A model generated the notes under the pieces. It did not search any database, had not been told where the DNA came from, and worked only from the letters and a program-made list of their open reading frames with translations. From Wigglesworthia glossinidia (lineage in GTDB: Bacteria > Pseudomonadota > Gammaproteobacteria > Enterobacterales > Enterobacteriaceae), in the NCBI GenBank assembly GCA_030827005.1, contig JAVBJL010000008.1, forward strand, positions 23,926-87,925: DNA of 64,000 nt. Reading direction: 5' to 3'. Position 1 is the stretch's first letter; the number at the start of each line of letters is the position of its first letter. This document shows, one piece after another, positions 1 through 11,936 of the stretch. The position numbers and the translations under genes are program-made.

Positions 1-168
1 GATAATATTCACTATAATATATCGAATAAAGTTCGCATATCTAGTGGGATTTTTCTAAAATGGTTTTCTTCATTTGGACCAATTTCTTTATCTTATGCCA
101 TTCCGATTCAAAAACATACTTATGATCATATTGAGTCTATCCAATTTAATATTGGAAAAACATGGTAA
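1..168 (+). CDS. bamA: BamA outer membrane assembly factor, C-terminal fragment (5' end outside window)
   Basis: Frame 1 reads ...ISSGIFLKWFSSFGPISLSYAIPIQKHTYDHIESIQFNIGKTW*, matching the last beta-strands of BamA (QFNIGKTW end); directly upstream of skp. Confidence 0.9.
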   Translation, partial: DNIHYNISNKVRISSGIFLKWFSSFGPISLSYAIPIQKHTYDHIESIQFNIGKTW

Positions 169-237
169 AAATTAATCAATTTTTTACTGGATTTAATAAT
201 TAATAAAATTTCATAAAAATTTAAGGAATATTTATCA

Positions 238-747
238 GTGAACACACGATCTTTAATATCCTGCTTTATTTTTACTTTTATCTTCATGTTTATACAAAAA
301 ACATATGCAATTGAAAAAATTGCAATTATTAATTTAATAAATATTTTTCAACAATCTCCGCAACAAGCATTAGCTGCTAAACAATTAGAAATTGAATTTC
401 AAGATCGTGCTACAGAACTGGATTTAATCCAACGCGATTTAAATGCAAAAATTGAAATTTTAAAAAGAAATTCAAAAAATATGGATTCCAATGCACGTAA
501 TGCTTTAGAAGAAGCACTGACTGCACAGCGCGAAAATTTTTCTAATAAAGCTAAGTCGTTTGATCATGATCAAATGCAAAGGCAACATGAAGAACAAAAT
601 AAAATTATTAACCAAATTAAACATATTACAAAGCAAGTTGCATTTGAAAAAGGTTATCAATTAGTTATTGATTCTAATGCGATAATTTATTTTAATAATA
701 TTCAAGATATTACTGAAGATGTTTTAAAAAAAATGGATCAAAAATAA
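238..747 (+). CDS. skp: Periplasmic chaperone Skp (OmpH)
   Basis: 169 aa, GTG start, signal peptide, IAIINLINIFQQ...DITEDVLKKM similar to Skp; between bamA and lpxD. Confidence 0.9.
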   Translation: MNTRSLISCFIFTFIFMFIQKTYAIEKIAIINLINIFQQSPQQALAAKQLEIEFQDRATELDLIQRDLNAKIEILKRNSKNMDSNARNALEEALTAQRENFSNKAKSFDHDQMQRQHEEQNKIINQIKHITKQVAFEKGYQLVIDSNAIIYFNNIQDITEDVLKKMDQK

Positions 748-1772
748 TGTTGGCAATTAGTCTTTCGGAATTAGCAAAAAAAATATACGCAAAATTATAC
801 GGAGATGATAATGTTATTATACATGGAATATCTTCTATAGAAAATGCTAGATCCGGGCACATTTCATTTCTATCTGATAAGAGATTTAGAAAAAAATTAT
901 CTTTATGTAAAGCTTCGGCGATTATCATATCTAAACACGATCTGCCATTTTGTAAACAAAATGCATTAGTAGCAAAAGATCCTTATCTTGCTTATGCACG
1001 AGCAGCCCAAATTATGAATAATACGCCAGTTCCAAATTATGGAATCAGTAAAAATTCTATTATTTCTAAAGATGTTTTATATGGTAAAAATATTAGTGTC
1101 GGACATCATTCAGTTATTGAATCTGGAGTAAAATTGGGAGATGACGTGATTATTGGATCTGGATGTTTTATTGGTCAAAAATCATTGATCGGATCCTATA
1201 CTCGATTGTGGGATAATACCACTATACATCATAGCACTATAATTGGAAAATGTTGCGTGATACATTCTGGAGCTGTTATAGGATCAGATGGTTTTGGATA
1301 TGCAAATGATCGTGGAACTTGGATTAAAATCCCTCATTTCGGTAAAGTCGTTCTTGGAAATAATACTGAAATTGGTTCATTAACTACAATAGACAGAGGG
1401 TCTTTAGATGATACATATATCGGAAATGGAGTGATCATCGATAATCAATGTCAAATTGCACATAATGTATACATTGGAGATCATACAGCAGTTGCTGGAG
1501 GAGTAATTATGGCTGGCAGTGCAAGTATTGGTCGTAATTGTATGATTGGAGGAGCTAGCGTAATTAATGGTCATATTACAATTTGTGATCAAGTTATAAT
1601 TACTGGCATGTCTATGGTAATGCGCTCTATCAATTCTCCCGGAATATATTCTTCAGGAATTCCAACTCAAATAAATAAACAATGGAGAAAAAATACCGTA
1701 TTAATAATGAATATTAACAAAATTAAAAAAAAAATACAAAAATTACAAAAACAAGTTTCAAAATTAATTTAA
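747..1772 (+). CDS. lpxD: UDP-3-O-(3-hydroxymyristoyl)glucosamine N-acyltransferase
   Basis: 341 aa, hexapeptide repeats, LpxD-like; conserved operon order. Confidence 0.93.
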   Translation: MLAISLSELAKKIYAKLYGDDNVIIHGISSIENARSGHISFLSDKRFRKKLSLCKASAIIISKHDLPFCKQNALVAKDPYLAYARAAQIMNNTPVPNYGISKNSIISKDVLYGKNISVGHHSVIESGVKLGDDVIIGSGCFIGQKSLIGSYTRLWDNTTIHHSTIIGKCCVIHSGAVIGSDGFGYANDRGTWIKIPHFGKVVLGNNTEIGSLTTIDRGSLDDTYIGNGVIIDNQCQIAHNVYIGDHTAVAGGVIMAGSASIGRNCMIGGASVINGHITICDQVIITGMSMVMRSINSPGIYSSGIPTQINKQWRKNTVLIMNINKIKKKIQKLQKQVSKLI

Positions 1773-1858
1773 TATGCAATCGCATAAAATAAATAAATTA
1801 ATCATATCTTTTAATTTATTTAAAATAAAATCTATTTTTACTTCTTATTTTTAGCATA

Positions 1859-2365
1859 ATGCTGCATGAATATAACGCTTTAAACAGGAAAAGTGTTTTG
1901 ACTACTAATAATCATACTCTTAATATCGAAGAGATATTAGAATTTCTACCTCATCGTTTTCCATTTTTACTTGTTGATCGTGTTTTAGACTTTGAACAAG
2001 GAAAATTTTTACGTGCAATTAAAAATGTTTCTTTTAATGAACCATTTTTTCAAGGACATTTTCCAGGCAATCCGATTTTTCCAGGTGTATTAATTCTTGA
2101 AGCAATGGCACAAGCAACTGGTATTTTAGCATTTAAAAGTTCAGGTAAACTGTCTCCAGGAGAATTATATTATTTTGCTGCTATCGATCAAGCAAGATTT
2201 AAAAAACCTGTACAACCAGGAGATCAAATGATTTTACAAGTCACTTTTATTAAAGAACGTCGAGGGGTTGCAAGATTTCATGGAATTGCAAAAGTAGATA
2301 ATAAAATAACTTGTGAAGCATCTATGATGTGCGCTCGTAGACGGGAATTAAATGTTCGTGATTAA
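1859..2365 (+). CDS. fabZ: 3-hydroxyacyl-ACP dehydratase FabZ
   Basis: [59 protein letters not shown]; homology starts at [13 protein letters not shown], so the true start may be the TTG at 1898. Confidence 0.95.
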   Translation: MLHEYNALNRKSVLTTNNHTLNIEEILEFLPHRFPFLLVDRVLDFEQGKFLRAIKNVSFNEPFFQGHFPGNPIFPGVLILEAMAQATGILAFKSSGKLSPGELYYFAAIDQARFKKPVQPGDQMILQVTFIKERRGVARFHGIAKVDNKITCEASMMCARRRELNVRD

Positions 2366-3146
2366 TCAATCTGCTTCTGTGCATCCTAGTTCTATTATTA
2401 ATGATAATGCTATTATTCACGCCGATGTTTACATTGGTCCGTTTTGTCTAATTGGTGCACAAGTTGAAATTGGGGCGCGTACTGTATTAAAATCACATGT
2501 AATTATTAATGGAATGACATATTTGGGAGAAGATAATTTTATTTATCAATTTTCATCAATTGGAGAAGTCAATCAAGATCTTAAATATTCTGGAGAAAAT
2601 ACACGTGTTTATATTGGCGATAGAAATATTATTCGAGAAAATTCTACAATTCATCGCGGTACAATTCAAGGGCATAATATAACAAAAATTGGTAATGATA
2701 ATTTATTCATGGTGAATGTACATATAGCACATGATTGTATAATAGGAAATAACTGTATTTTAGCAAATAATGTAACTTTAGGAGGACATGTAAAAATTGA
2801 AGACTACGTAATCATTGGAGGAATGACTGCTATACATCAAAACTGTATTATTGGCTCGCACGTAATGATTGGAGGATGTTCTGGAGTATCTCAAGATGTT
2901 CCACCATTTATTCTTGCACAAGGAAATCATGCAACTCCTTTTGGTATAAATATAGAAGGATTAAAGCGTCGAGGTTTTGATAAACAAACAAGAATTGCTA
3001 TTCGAAATGCTTATAAAATTATTTATCGTAGCGGACATACATTGCAAAATATTAAAAAGGAACTTAAAAAACTTGCCAAATCACATCAAATTATTTATTT
3101 ATTTTTAGATTTTTTTGCTCAATCTAAAAGAGGAATTATTAGATAA
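2352..3146 (+). CDS. lpxA: Acyl-ACP--UDP-N-acetylglucosamine O-acyltransferase
   Basis: 264 aa hexapeptide protein; 14-nt overlap with fabZ; HRGTIQG motif. Confidence 0.95.
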   Translation: MFVINQSASVHPSSIINDNAIIHADVYIGPFCLIGAQVEIGARTVLKSHVIINGMTYLGEDNFIYQFSSIGEVNQDLKYSGENTRVYIGDRNIIRENSTIHRGTIQGHNITKIGNDNLFMVNVHIAHDCIIGNNCILANNVTLGGHVKIEDYVIIGGMTAIHQNCIIGSHVMIGGCSGVSQDVPPFILAQGNHATPFGINIEGLKRRGFDKQTRIAIRNAYKIIYRSGHTLQNIKKELKKLAKSHQIIYLFLDFFAQSKRGIIR

Positions 3147-4310
3147 TTGAATAACAAATATATTTCTATCGGAATAGTAGTAGGGGAAATTTCAGGAGAT
3201 CTATTAGGAGCGAGTTTAATAAAAACTTTAAATGTTTTAATACCAAATATTAAATTTTTTGGCATTGCAGGACCAGAAATGTTAAAAGAAAAAAATGTAG
3301 AATCTTGGTATTCAATAAAAGAACTATCAATAATAGGAATTACTGAAATCATATGGAAAATTCCAAAAATTCTTAAAATAAGAAAAGCATTAATTAAAAG
3401 ATTTTTTAATTTAAAACCTCATTTATTTATTGGAATCGACGCTCCAGAATTCAATCTCGATTTAGCATTGGCACTAAAACAAAAAGGAATTAAAACAATG
3501 CACTATATTGGACCATCTATTTGGGCTTGGAGAAAAAATAGAATATTAAAAATTAAAAAAGCTGTCGATAAAATATTAACAATTTTACCTTTTGAAAAAA
3601 AAATATATGATTATTTTAATATATCATGTGATTTTATTGGACATCCGTTAGCAGATAAAATACCAATGCATCCAAACAAGTCTAAAATGCGATCAAGTTT
3701 AGGAATTTCAAAATATATGCCTTGTCTAGCTTTGCTGCCCGGTAGTCGCATTGTTGAAATCAATTTATTAAGTGCACGTTTTTTAGATGCAGCAAAAATT
3801 ATAAAATATCATTTTCCAAATCTTCAAGTATTAGTTCCTATGGCAAACGACTTTTTAAAACAAAAATTTATATCTATTCAATCAAAAATAGCTCCAAACT
3901 TATCAATATTTATTTCAAATGAAAGTTCTTATAAAATATTAGCATGTTCAGATGCTGCGATTGTTGCCTCTGGTACTGCTACATTGGAATGTATGTTTGC
4001 GAAATGTCCAATGGTTGTGGGATATTATATGAAAGCATTAAATTTTATGTTATTAAAAAGATTAGTGTATACTAAATGGATATCATTGCCAAATCTAATC
4101 GCGAAAAAATTAATTGTATCAGAAAAAATACAACAGGATTGTTGTCCAGAAATTTTAGCAAAAGAAATTTTGCCTTTTTTTAAAAATCAAAAGAAAACAA
4201 AAAAATTAAAAAATATATTTTATAAATTGCATAGAAAAATGCGTTGTAATGCCGATTACAAAGCAGCTAATTCCGTTTTAGATTTGCTAAAAGATATATG
4301 TAAAACATGA
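3147..4310 (+). CDS. lpxB: Lipid-A-disaccharide synthase
   Basis: 387 aa, VGEISGDLLGASLI, IGIDAPEFNLDLALALK, LLPGSR; TTG start. Confidence 0.95.
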   Translation: MNNKYISIGIVVGEISGDLLGASLIKTLNVLIPNIKFFGIAGPEMLKEKNVESWYSIKELSIIGITEIIWKIPKILKIRKALIKRFFNLKPHLFIGIDAPEFNLDLALALKQKGIKTMHYIGPSIWAWRKNRILKIKKAVDKILTILPFEKKIYDYFNISCDFIGHPLADKIPMHPNKSKMRSSLGISKYMPCLALLPGSRIVEINLLSARFLDAAKIIKYHFPNLQVLVPMANDFLKQKFISIQSKIAPNLSIFISNESSYKILACSDAAIVASGTATLECMFAKCPMVVGYYMKALNFMLLKRLVYTKWISLPNLIAKKLIVSEKIQQDCCPEILAKEILPFFKNQKKTKKLKNIFYKLHRKMRCNADYKAANSVLDLLKDICKT

Positions 4311-4344
4311 AATACATTACAGTTAATTTCTATAGGAAAACCGA

Positions 4345-7300
4345 ATGTCAGAACCGCAATTCATACATTTAAAAGTACATAGCGATTATTCTATAATAGA
4401 TGGATTATCAAAAATAGAAAATATTTTATATCAAGCTAAAAAATTTTGTATGCCAGCTATAGCAATTACGGATTTTACTAATATATATGGATTAATTAAA
4501 TTTTATAATACTGCGCATAATTTTGGAATTAAACCAATTATTGGTGCAGATTTTTTATTAAAAAACAACATACAATGTCAAAAAGAAAATTTATCCGAAA
4601 TTACTATTTTAGTATCTGATAATTTTGGTTATCACAATTTAATTATGTTAATTTCTAAAGCTTATCAAATTGGTTTCAATAATAACTGCCCAACAATTAT
4701 TCGAGAATGGTTAATAGAACACAGTAAAGGATTAATCGTATTATCTGGATCAGTATTTGGTGAATTAGGAAAATATTTTAAAAAAAATGAAAAAAGCAAC
4801 ATAATTGATTGTATTAATTTTTATAAAAAATATTTTTATAACAGATTTTATTTAGAATTAGAACGTATTGGTTATAAACATGAAGAGGAATACATTCAAT
4901 TTGCATTAAAAATATCATTAAAATACCATATTCCAGTGGTAGCAACAAATAAAATCTGTTTTATTCATTCAAAAAATTTTCAATCACATATGGTAAAAGT
5001 AGCAATCTATAATAACACTACATTAAAAAATTTAAAAAATACTAAATACACTATTCAGCAATATATGCGTAGTACAAAAGAAATGTGTAGTTTATTTTCT
5101 GATATTCCAGAAGCATTAAAAAATAGCGTAGAAATTGCTAAAAGATGTAATGTTACTATTAGTTTAGGGAAGTACCATTTACCTAAAATATACACTAAGA
5201 ATTTATCTTCACAAGAATACTTAACACAACGTGTAAAATTAGGTCTAGAAGAAAGATTAAATATCTTATTTCCGTGCATATCAGAAAAATCTATTAATAG
5301 AAAAATTTATGATATTCGTATAAAACATGAATTAAATATAATTAATAAAATGGAATTTTCTAGTTATTTTTTAATTGTTATGGAATTTATTGAATGGGCA
5401 AAAAAAAATTATATTCCAGTTGGACCAGGAAGAGGTTCTGGAGCAGGATCTCTAGTTGCATATGCATTAAATATTACCGACGTTAATCCATTACAGTTTG
5501 AATTATTATTTGAAAGATTTTTAAATCCAGAAAGAATTTCTATGCCAGATTTAGATATTGATTTTTGCATGGAAAAAAGAGATTTGGTAATTGATTATGT
5601 CATTCAATTATATGGAAAAAAATCTGTTGCACAAATTATTACATTTGGAACTATGACAGCGAAATCTGTTATTCGAGATGTAGGAAGAGTGTTAGGATAC
5701 CCTTATGTGTTTGTAGATCGTATTTCAAAACTAATTCCATCAGATTTTGGAATTACTTTAAAAAAATCTTTAATTAATTGTAAACAATTAAAACAATTAT
5801 ATGTAACAAATGAAGAAGTAAAAATAATTATTGATATGGCAAAAAATCTCGAAGGTGTTATAAAAAATATTGGAACACATGCAGGTGGAGTGGTAATTTC
5901 ACCAGGAGAAATTACTAACTTTACTCCTATATATTATGATATTAAAAATGATACCCAACTTACTCAATTTGATAAAGATGATATAGAAAAAGTAGGATTA
6001 GTAAAATTTGATTTTTTAGGTTTACGCACACTTACTGTGATTGATTGGACTGTAAAAATAATTAATAGAAAAAAATTAGCAAATAATTTAAAAACAATAA
6101 ATATAAAAAATATTCCCTTAAATGACATAAAAAGTTTTAATTTATTAAAAAAAGCAAAAACTACCGCTATATTTCAATTAGAATCTAAAGGAATCAAAGA
6201 ACTAATCAAAAGATTGCAACCAGATTGCTTTGAAGATATTATTGCTTTAGTTGCATTATTTCGCCCAGGACCACTGCAGTCCGGAATGGTAGAGAATTTT
6301 ATTAATAGGAAACATGGTCGTGAAAAAATTTCTTATCCAGATCCAATTTGGCAACATAAATCATTAAAACCAATTTTAAAATCAACATATGGAATTATTT
6401 TATATCAAGAACAAGTCATGCAAATTGCTCAAACTTTAGCAGGATATTCTTTAGGAGAAGCAGATCTTTTGAGAAGAGCAATGGGGAAAAAAAAACAAAA
6501 AGAGATGTCAGAACAACGCGAAAGATTTAAATCTGGAGCTACAAAAAAAGGGATCGACGCAATTTTTGCAGTAAAAATATTCGATTTGTTGGAAAAATTT
6601 GCTGGATATGGTTTTAATAAATCTCATTCAACAGCTTATGCATTAATTTCTTATCAAACATTATGGTTGAAAACACATTATCCATCTGAATTTATGGCAG
6701 CAGCTATGAGCGCTGATATGGATAATACAGAAAAAATTATTACCTTAGTAGAAGAATGTAATAATATGGGAATTAAAATTATTTCTCCAAATATTAATAT
6801 TGGAAATTATTATTTTCGTTCACAAGATGATAAAATTATATATGGATTAGGTGCAATTAAAGGTATTGGAATCTCTTCTGTTAAAGATATTATTAAACAA
6901 TTAAAAAAACATGGAAAATTTAAAAATATATTTGATTTATGTGCGCGTACAGATTCTAAAAAATTAAGTAAAAGAGTTATGGAAAAATTAATTTATTCAG
7001 GTGCTTTAGATACATTACAAAAAAATCGTTTTGACAGCATACAAAATTTACCCAATGCTATGCGATTTTCTAATCAAAAAAAAATAGATACACTTTTTAA
7101 GCAACAAGATATGTTTAGACATACTTTACATTCGTTACAAATGAAACAAGTTAAGATTAAAAATCCAAATAATTTTTCATTAAACCATTTTAATTTATTA
7201 GAAGAAGAAAAAAATGCACTAGGATTTTATTTAAGTGAACATCCGATCACAAGATATCTAGAGGAACTTGTATACTATACTCATGGAACATTATTAAAAC

Positions 7301-7827
7301 ATATTACATCTGATTTAAAAGGAAAAGTTAAAACAATATTTGGAATGATATTTGCAATTAAAACAATACGTGATAAATCTGGAAATTATTTTAAATTATT
7401 AATGATAGATGATTCTTCAAAAAAACTAGAAATAATATTAAGTATGGAACTATTTAATAAAAATCAAAATATTATTAAAAAAAATCAAATTGTTATTTTA
7501 AATGGAAAAATTTTATTTGAGAAAAATCAGTTAAAAATTATTTGTAAGAATATCATGAGTATCGATGAGTCTCGAAAAAAATATGTGAAAAAAATCAATG
7601 TTATTTTATTTTACGATAAAAATATACGTATTTTATCAAAAAATATGCATATATTTGAAAACAAAAAAAATTCAAAAAATGTATTAATTGAATTTTTCAC
7701 AAAAAATAAAAACAATATAGTTAAATTATACAATGAAAAAAAATTTTATATAGAACCTATAGAAAAAATAGTTCAAAATATCTATTTAATATATGGAATC
7801 GAAAAAGTTCACTTTGAATTTTATTAA
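4345..7827 (+). CDS. dnaE: DNA polymerase III alpha subunit
   Basis: 1160 aa, PHP domain [38 protein letters not shown]. Confidence 0.97.
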   Translation: MSEPQFIHLKVHSDYSIIDGLSKIENILYQAKKFCMPAIAITDFTNIYGLIKFYNTAHNFGIKPIIGADFLLKNNIQCQKENLSEITILVSDNFGYHNLIMLISKAYQIGFNNNCPTIIREWLIEHSKGLIVLSGSVFGELGKYFKKNEKSNIIDCINFYKKYFYNRFYLELERIGYKHEEEYIQFALKISLKYHIPVVATNKICFIHSKNFQSHMVKVAIYNNTTLKNLKNTKYTIQQYMRSTKEMCSLFSDIPEALKNSVEIAKRCNVTISLGKYHLPKIYTKNLSSQEYLTQRVKLGLEERLNILFPCISEKSINRKIYDIRIKHELNIINKMEFSSYFLIVMEFIEWAKKNYIPVGPGRGSGAGSLVAYALNITDVNPLQFELLFERFLNPERISMPDLDIDFCMEKRDLVIDYVIQLYGKKSVAQIITFGTMTAKSVIRDVGRVLGYPYVFVDRISKLIPSDFGITLKKSLINCKQLKQLYVTNEEVKIIIDMAKNLEGVIKNIGTHAGGVVISPGEITNFTPIYYDIKNDTQLTQFDKDDIEKVGLVKFDFLGLRTLTVIDWTVKIINRKKLANNLKTINIKNIPLNDIKSFNLLKKAKTTAIFQLESKGIKELIKRLQPDCFEDIIALVALFRPGPLQSGMVENFINRKHGREKISYPDPIWQHKSLKPILKSTYGIILYQEQVMQIAQTLAGYSLGEADLLRRAMGKKKQKEMSEQRERFKSGATKKGIDAIFAVKIFDLLEKFAGYGFNKSHSTAYALISYQTLWLKTHYPSEFMAAAMSADMDNTEKIITLVEECNNMGIKIISPNINIGNYYFRSQDDKIIYGLGAIKGIGISSVKDIIKQLKKHGKFKNIFDLCARTDSKKLSKRVMEKLIYSGALDTLQKNRFDSIQNLPNAMRFSNQKKIDTLFKQQDMFRHTLHSLQMKQVKIKNPNNFSLNHFNLLEEEKNALGFYLSEHPITRYLEELVYYTHGTLLKHITSDLKGKVKTIFGMIFAIKTIRDKSGNYFKLLMIDDSSKKLEIILSMELFNKNQNIIKKNQIVILNGKILFEKNQLKIICKNIMSIDESRKKYVKKINVILFYDKNIRILSKNMHIFENKKNSKNVLIEFFTKNKNNIVKLYNEKKFYIEPIEKIVQNIYLIYGIEKVHFEFY

Positions 7828-7833
7828 AATACT

Positions 7834-8793
7834 ATGAATTTAAATTTCCTTGATTTCGAAGAACCTATTACTAATTTAGAATCCAAAATAAATTCTTTAA
7901 TTGAATTAAGTAGTCGAGATAAAACGCTACATATTAATTTAGATAAAGAAATTCATTGTCTGCGTAAAAAAAGTCTAGAATTAACAAAAAAAATTTTTTC
8001 TAACTTGAATGCATGGCAAATTACTCAATTAGCCAGACATCCTATGCGACCATATACTCTTGATTATATAAAAAATATTTTTACAGATTTTGATGAGTTA
8101 TCTGGCGATCGTTTATATGGAGATGACAAAGCGATTATAGGAGGTATTGGCAGATTAAATTCACGTCCAGTAATGATTATAGGGCATCAAAAAGGAAGAG
8201 AAATTAAAGAAAAAATTTTTAGAAATTTTGGAATGCCAGCGCCAGAAGGATATAGAAAAGCATTAAGATTGATGCACATGGCAGATCGATTTAAATTACC
8301 TATTATTACATTAATAGACACCCCTGGTGCATATCCAGGAATAGGTGCTGAAAAACGAGGACAATCAGAAGCAATTGCAAAAAACTTAAGAGAAATGTCT
8401 ATATTAACAGTTCCTATAATTTGTACGATTATAGGAGAAGGTGGATCTGGAGGAGCGTTGGCAATTGGAGTAGGAGATAAAATTAATATGCTACAATATA
8501 GTATATACTCAGTAATTTCCCCGGAGGGTTGCGCTGCAATTTTATGGAAAGATGTCAATAAAGCTCCGGTTGCTGCAAAATCTATGGGTATTATTGCATC
8601 TAAATTAAAAAAATTAAATTTAATTGATACTATTGTTCCTGAACCTTTAGGAGGAGCGCATCGAGATTTAAATATAATTACTGCTAATTTAAAAGATAGA
8701 TTGTTAAAAGATCTAAAAATGTTAGATAAAATGAGCGTTTCTGAATTACTAAATTTTAGATATAAAAAATTAATGAGCTATGGATATGTGTAA
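7834..8793 (+). CDS. accA: Acetyl-CoA carboxylase carboxyltransferase subunit alpha
   Basis: 319 aa, [38 protein letters not shown]. Confidence 0.97.
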   Translation: MNLNFLDFEEPITNLESKINSLIELSSRDKTLHINLDKEIHCLRKKSLELTKKIFSNLNAWQITQLARHPMRPYTLDYIKNIFTDFDELSGDRLYGDDKAIIGGIGRLNSRPVMIIGHQKGREIKEKIFRNFGMPAPEGYRKALRLMHMADRFKLPIITLIDTPGAYPGIGAEKRGQSEAIAKNLREMSILTVPIICTIIGEGGSGGALAIGVGDKINMLQYSIYSVISPEGCAAILWKDVNKAPVAAKSMGIIASKLKKLNLIDTIVPEPLGGAHRDLNIITANLKDRLLKDLKMLDKMSVSELLNFRYKKLMSYGYV

Positions 8794-9033
8794 TATTATA
8801 TATCTAAAAAGATTTAATTATCAATTGAAATATTGAATGTATTAAAAATAAAATTCATTTAATAAGTATACGCTTATACGACTTTTTTTTAAATATCTAA
8901 AACTTTATACATATAAAAAAATAAATAATATATATAATATTTAGTAGTTATGTAATACATACTAATTATTTTATTTATCAAAATCTTTACACTTATATAT
9001 CTTAATAGATAAAATAACAATATAATCATTAAT

Positions 9034-10479
9034 ATGATCAATTATTTTATTATTTGTTCATTTTTAATAATAATCAGTATTGTGCTAAGCACGTTCTCAT
9101 CACGATTAGGAATTCCTATTTTATTAATTTTTTTAGTACTTGGCATGTTAGCAGGAATTGATGGAATAGGAAAAATAGATTTTAATGATTATTCTGTTGC
9201 TTATACAATAAGCAATTTAGCACTAGCAATTATTTTATTAGATGGAGGTATAAAAACTAAATTCCAAACATTACGAATAGCTTTACTACCAGCTCTATCC
9301 TTGTCAACTCTTGGAGTAATTATTACATCAGGTCTTACTGGAATAGTAGCATCATGGATATTTAAATTAAATGTACTAGAAGGTATGTTAATTGGAGCTA
9401 TAATTGGATCTACAGATGCTTCAGCTGTTTTTTCACTTTTAGGAAATACAAATCTTAAAGAACGTGTAAATGCTACTTTAGAAATTGAATCTGGAAGCAA
9501 TGATCCTATGTCTATGTTTTTAACTACTACGTTAATATCCATTATTCAAAATAAAAATTCTATTAATATAAATTTAGAAATGTTATTAAATTTGTTTTAT
9601 GAATTTGGTTTAGGTATTATCTTAGGATGCATAGGAGGCTGGTGTATATGTAAAGTGATTAATTACTTAAAATTAGCTCATGCTTTATATCCCTTGCTAG
9701 CTTTAAGCGGAGGAATTATGGTGTTTAGCATTACTAATTTATTGCATGGAAGCGGTATTTTATCAATTTATTTATGCGGACTAATGCTAGGAAATTATCC
9801 AATTCGAAATCGTTTTGAAATTTTACAAGTATTTGATGGTATAACATGGCTCAGTCAAATCTGTATGTTTTTAATTTTAGGATTATTAGTTACTCCAAGT
9901 GATTTATTAAATATTGCACATCCAGCCTTATTATTATCTTTTTGGATTATCTTTATTGCACGTCCTTTATCAGTACTATTTGGATTATTACCATTTAAAC
10001 AATATACAAAAAAAGAACGTTTATTTTTATCCTGGGTTGGTTTAAGAGGTGCAGTACCTATTATTCTTTCTGTCTTTCCAATGATGGCAGGTTTAAACAA
10101 TGCTCATTTGTATTTTAATGTATCTTTTTTTATTGTTTTAATTTCTTTATTAATACAGGGAACATCTATTAATTTTATAGCAAAATTAACCAAGGTAACT
10201 GTATCTAAAATAAATACGCCAATTTTTCGAAGAGAAATTGGTTCTTATAAAGAAAATTTTTGGGAAATACTATTGTATAAAATTAGAAGTGGGAGTTACT
10301 TATCTAGAATGCAATTGAACACACTAAGTTTACCTCGACACTCTCATCTCGTTGCAATTCTTAGAAAGAATAAACTTGTACCGATTTTTTCCAATACTAA
10401 ATTGTATGATAACGATATAGTTGTAATTATAGCAAAAAATTCTACTTTATTAAAATTAGAAAAGTTATTTAGTGGTTAA
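9034..10479 (+). CDS. nhaP2: K+/H+ antiporter NhaP2 (CvrA), C-terminally short
   Basis: 481 aa; SRLGIPILLIFLVLGMLAGIDGIGKI, LALAIILLDGG, ESGSNDPM, WVGLRGAVPIIL; E. coli CvrA is about 578 aa, so the last ~100 aa are missing. Confidence 0.88.
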   Translation: MINYFIICSFLIIISIVLSTFSSRLGIPILLIFLVLGMLAGIDGIGKIDFNDYSVAYTISNLALAIILLDGGIKTKFQTLRIALLPALSLSTLGVIITSGLTGIVASWIFKLNVLEGMLIGAIIGSTDASAVFSLLGNTNLKERVNATLEIESGSNDPMSMFLTTTLISIIQNKNSININLEMLLNLFYEFGLGIILGCIGGWCICKVINYLKLAHALYPLLALSGGIMVFSITNLLHGSGILSIYLCGLMLGNYPIRNRFEILQVFDGITWLSQICMFLILGLLVTPSDLLNIAHPALLLSFWIIFIARPLSVLFGLLPFKQYTKKERLFLSWVGLRGAVPIILSVFPMMAGLNNAHLYFNVSFFIVLISLLIQGTSINFIAKLTKVTVSKINTPIFRREIGSYKENFWEILLYKIRSGSYLSRMQLNTLSLPRHSHLVAILRKNKLVPIFSNTKLYDNDIVVIIAKNSTLLKLEKLFSG

Positions 10480-10499
10480 ATTAAAAGAAATTTTAATTT
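10478..10499. terminator. Putative bidirectional terminator at the convergent nhaP2/alr junction
   Basis: Perfect 9-bp stem AAATTAAAA-GAAA-TTTTAATTT with a GNRA loop between the two stop codons. Confidence 0.5.
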
Positions 10500-11576
10500 T
10501 TATTCAATTTTTACTAATACTTTAGGATTAATTTTGCACATCAATTCGTAACTAGTTGTTTTTGCTGATTTCGCAATATCATTAATTTTAATATTTTTAC
10601 CCCATAATTCTACTGTAGATCCAATTTTAACTTTTGGGCATGGATTTAAATCAACCATTAACATATCCATACATACAGAACCAATAATTTGTGTACGAAC
10701 GCCGTCTACTAATATTGGAGTTCCGCTTGAATGGATATTATAAGGATACCCATCCGCATATCCACAAGATATTATCCCAATGGTATCAGATGATTTTGAA
10801 TAATAATTTTTTCCATATCCAACATATGCATTAGAATTGATATGCTGAATCGCTACTAATTTACTTTCCAGTGTCATGACTGGTTCAAAACCGTATTTTT
10901 GATTCATAAAGTTATTTTCAAATGGTAATACTCCATATAATATTATACCTGGTCTTATCCAGTCTTTATGAGTTTCTGGATGCAATAAAATTGCAGTTGA
11001 ATTTGCAAGACATTGAGGTGCTTTATTTATTTTATTAGAAACTTCATTAATTATTTTTACTTGTTGGTGCACAGAACGTTTCGAATAACTAAAAGAAAAA
11101 TGACTCATCAATGTTAAATTAGATACTTTTTTAGATTGATAAAGTTCATTCCATGCATAAATAAAATTGTTTTTATCAAAACCTAAACGATTCATACCAC
11201 TATTTAATTTTAAGTATATTTCAATAGTATTGGGGCAATTATATTTTTTTAACATTTCTATTTGCCATCTACTATGTATTACTGTAGTTAATTTATATTG
11301 ATATAATTCAGTTAAATCTGATATTTTAAAAAATCCAGAAATTAATAAAATTGGTCCATTCCAACCGTTCTCTCTTAAAAAAATTGCTTCATCTATTTCT
11401 GATACAGCAAATCCAGAAGTATTTTTTAATCCTTTTAAAGCTGCTCGCATTGTATGTCCGTAAGCATTTGCCTTAATTACACACCAAATCTTTGATTGAG
11501 GAGCATATTTTTTCACAATATTTAAATTTGAAATTAATGCTTTAGAATTTATTCTTATTAAAGAATTGCGTGACAT
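10500..11576 (-). CDS. alr: Alanine racemase
   Basis: 358 aa, VIKANAYGHTMRAALKGL PLP-Lys motif, C-terminal Tyr region; adjacent to cvrA as dadX is in E. coli. Confidence 0.92.
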   Translation of the reverse strand: MSRNSLIRINSKALISNLNIVKKYAPQSKIWCVIKANAYGHTMRAALKGLKNTSGFAVSEIDEAIFLRENGWNGPILLISGFFKISDLTELYQYKLTTVIHSRWQIEMLKKYNCPNTIEIYLKLNSGMNRLGFDKNNFIYAWNELYQSKKVSNLTLMSHFSFSYSKRSVHQQVKIINEVSNKINKAPQCLANSTAILLHPETHKDWIRPGIILYGVLPFENNFMNQKYGFEPVMTLESKLVAIQHINSNAYVGYGKNYYSKSSDTIGIISCGYADGYPYNIHSSGTPILVDGVRTQIIGSVCMDMLMVDLNPCPKVKIGSTVELWGKNIKINDIAKSAKTTSYELMCKINPKVLVKIE

Positions 11577-11936
11577 TTTAAAATCTCTAAAAATATTTAT
11601 TTATTTAATTTATGAATTTTAAAATAACAGTTACATAATATTTAAATAAAATTCTAATATATATGTTATTATGTAATTTTTATTTTTAATAATTTATATT
11701 ATATGAATTTTAAAAAAAATTAAATAATACAAATAAGAAAGTATTTTATTTACAACGTTAGCACCAGGATAGTAGCATGTTTGATTTTTTAAATCTTCTT
11801 AAGTAATACTTAATTTTGAATAAATATTAAATTTTATTTCAATTAATTGTTAATAAACAAAAAATTTTTTAAAAAAACTTGGATCCATATATCTTAGAAA
11901 AAAATTACGCTTTAACATATTAATATTAATTACTCT

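Noticed and set aside
710-928. Other short antisense ORFs in the track (for example 710-928, 1404-1592, 3119-3352, 5055-5279, 13044-13277, 36902-38036 plus-strand set)
   Set aside because: All overlap well-supported genes on the opposite strand and show no recognisable domains
8187-8558. 123-aa minus-strand ORF antisense to accA
   Set aside because: Lies fully inside the strongly conserved accA, composition is an antisense by-product, no family similarity
9201-9542. 113-aa minus-strand ORF antisense to nhaP2
   Set aside because: Mirror of a conserved transmembrane coding region; no independent evidence
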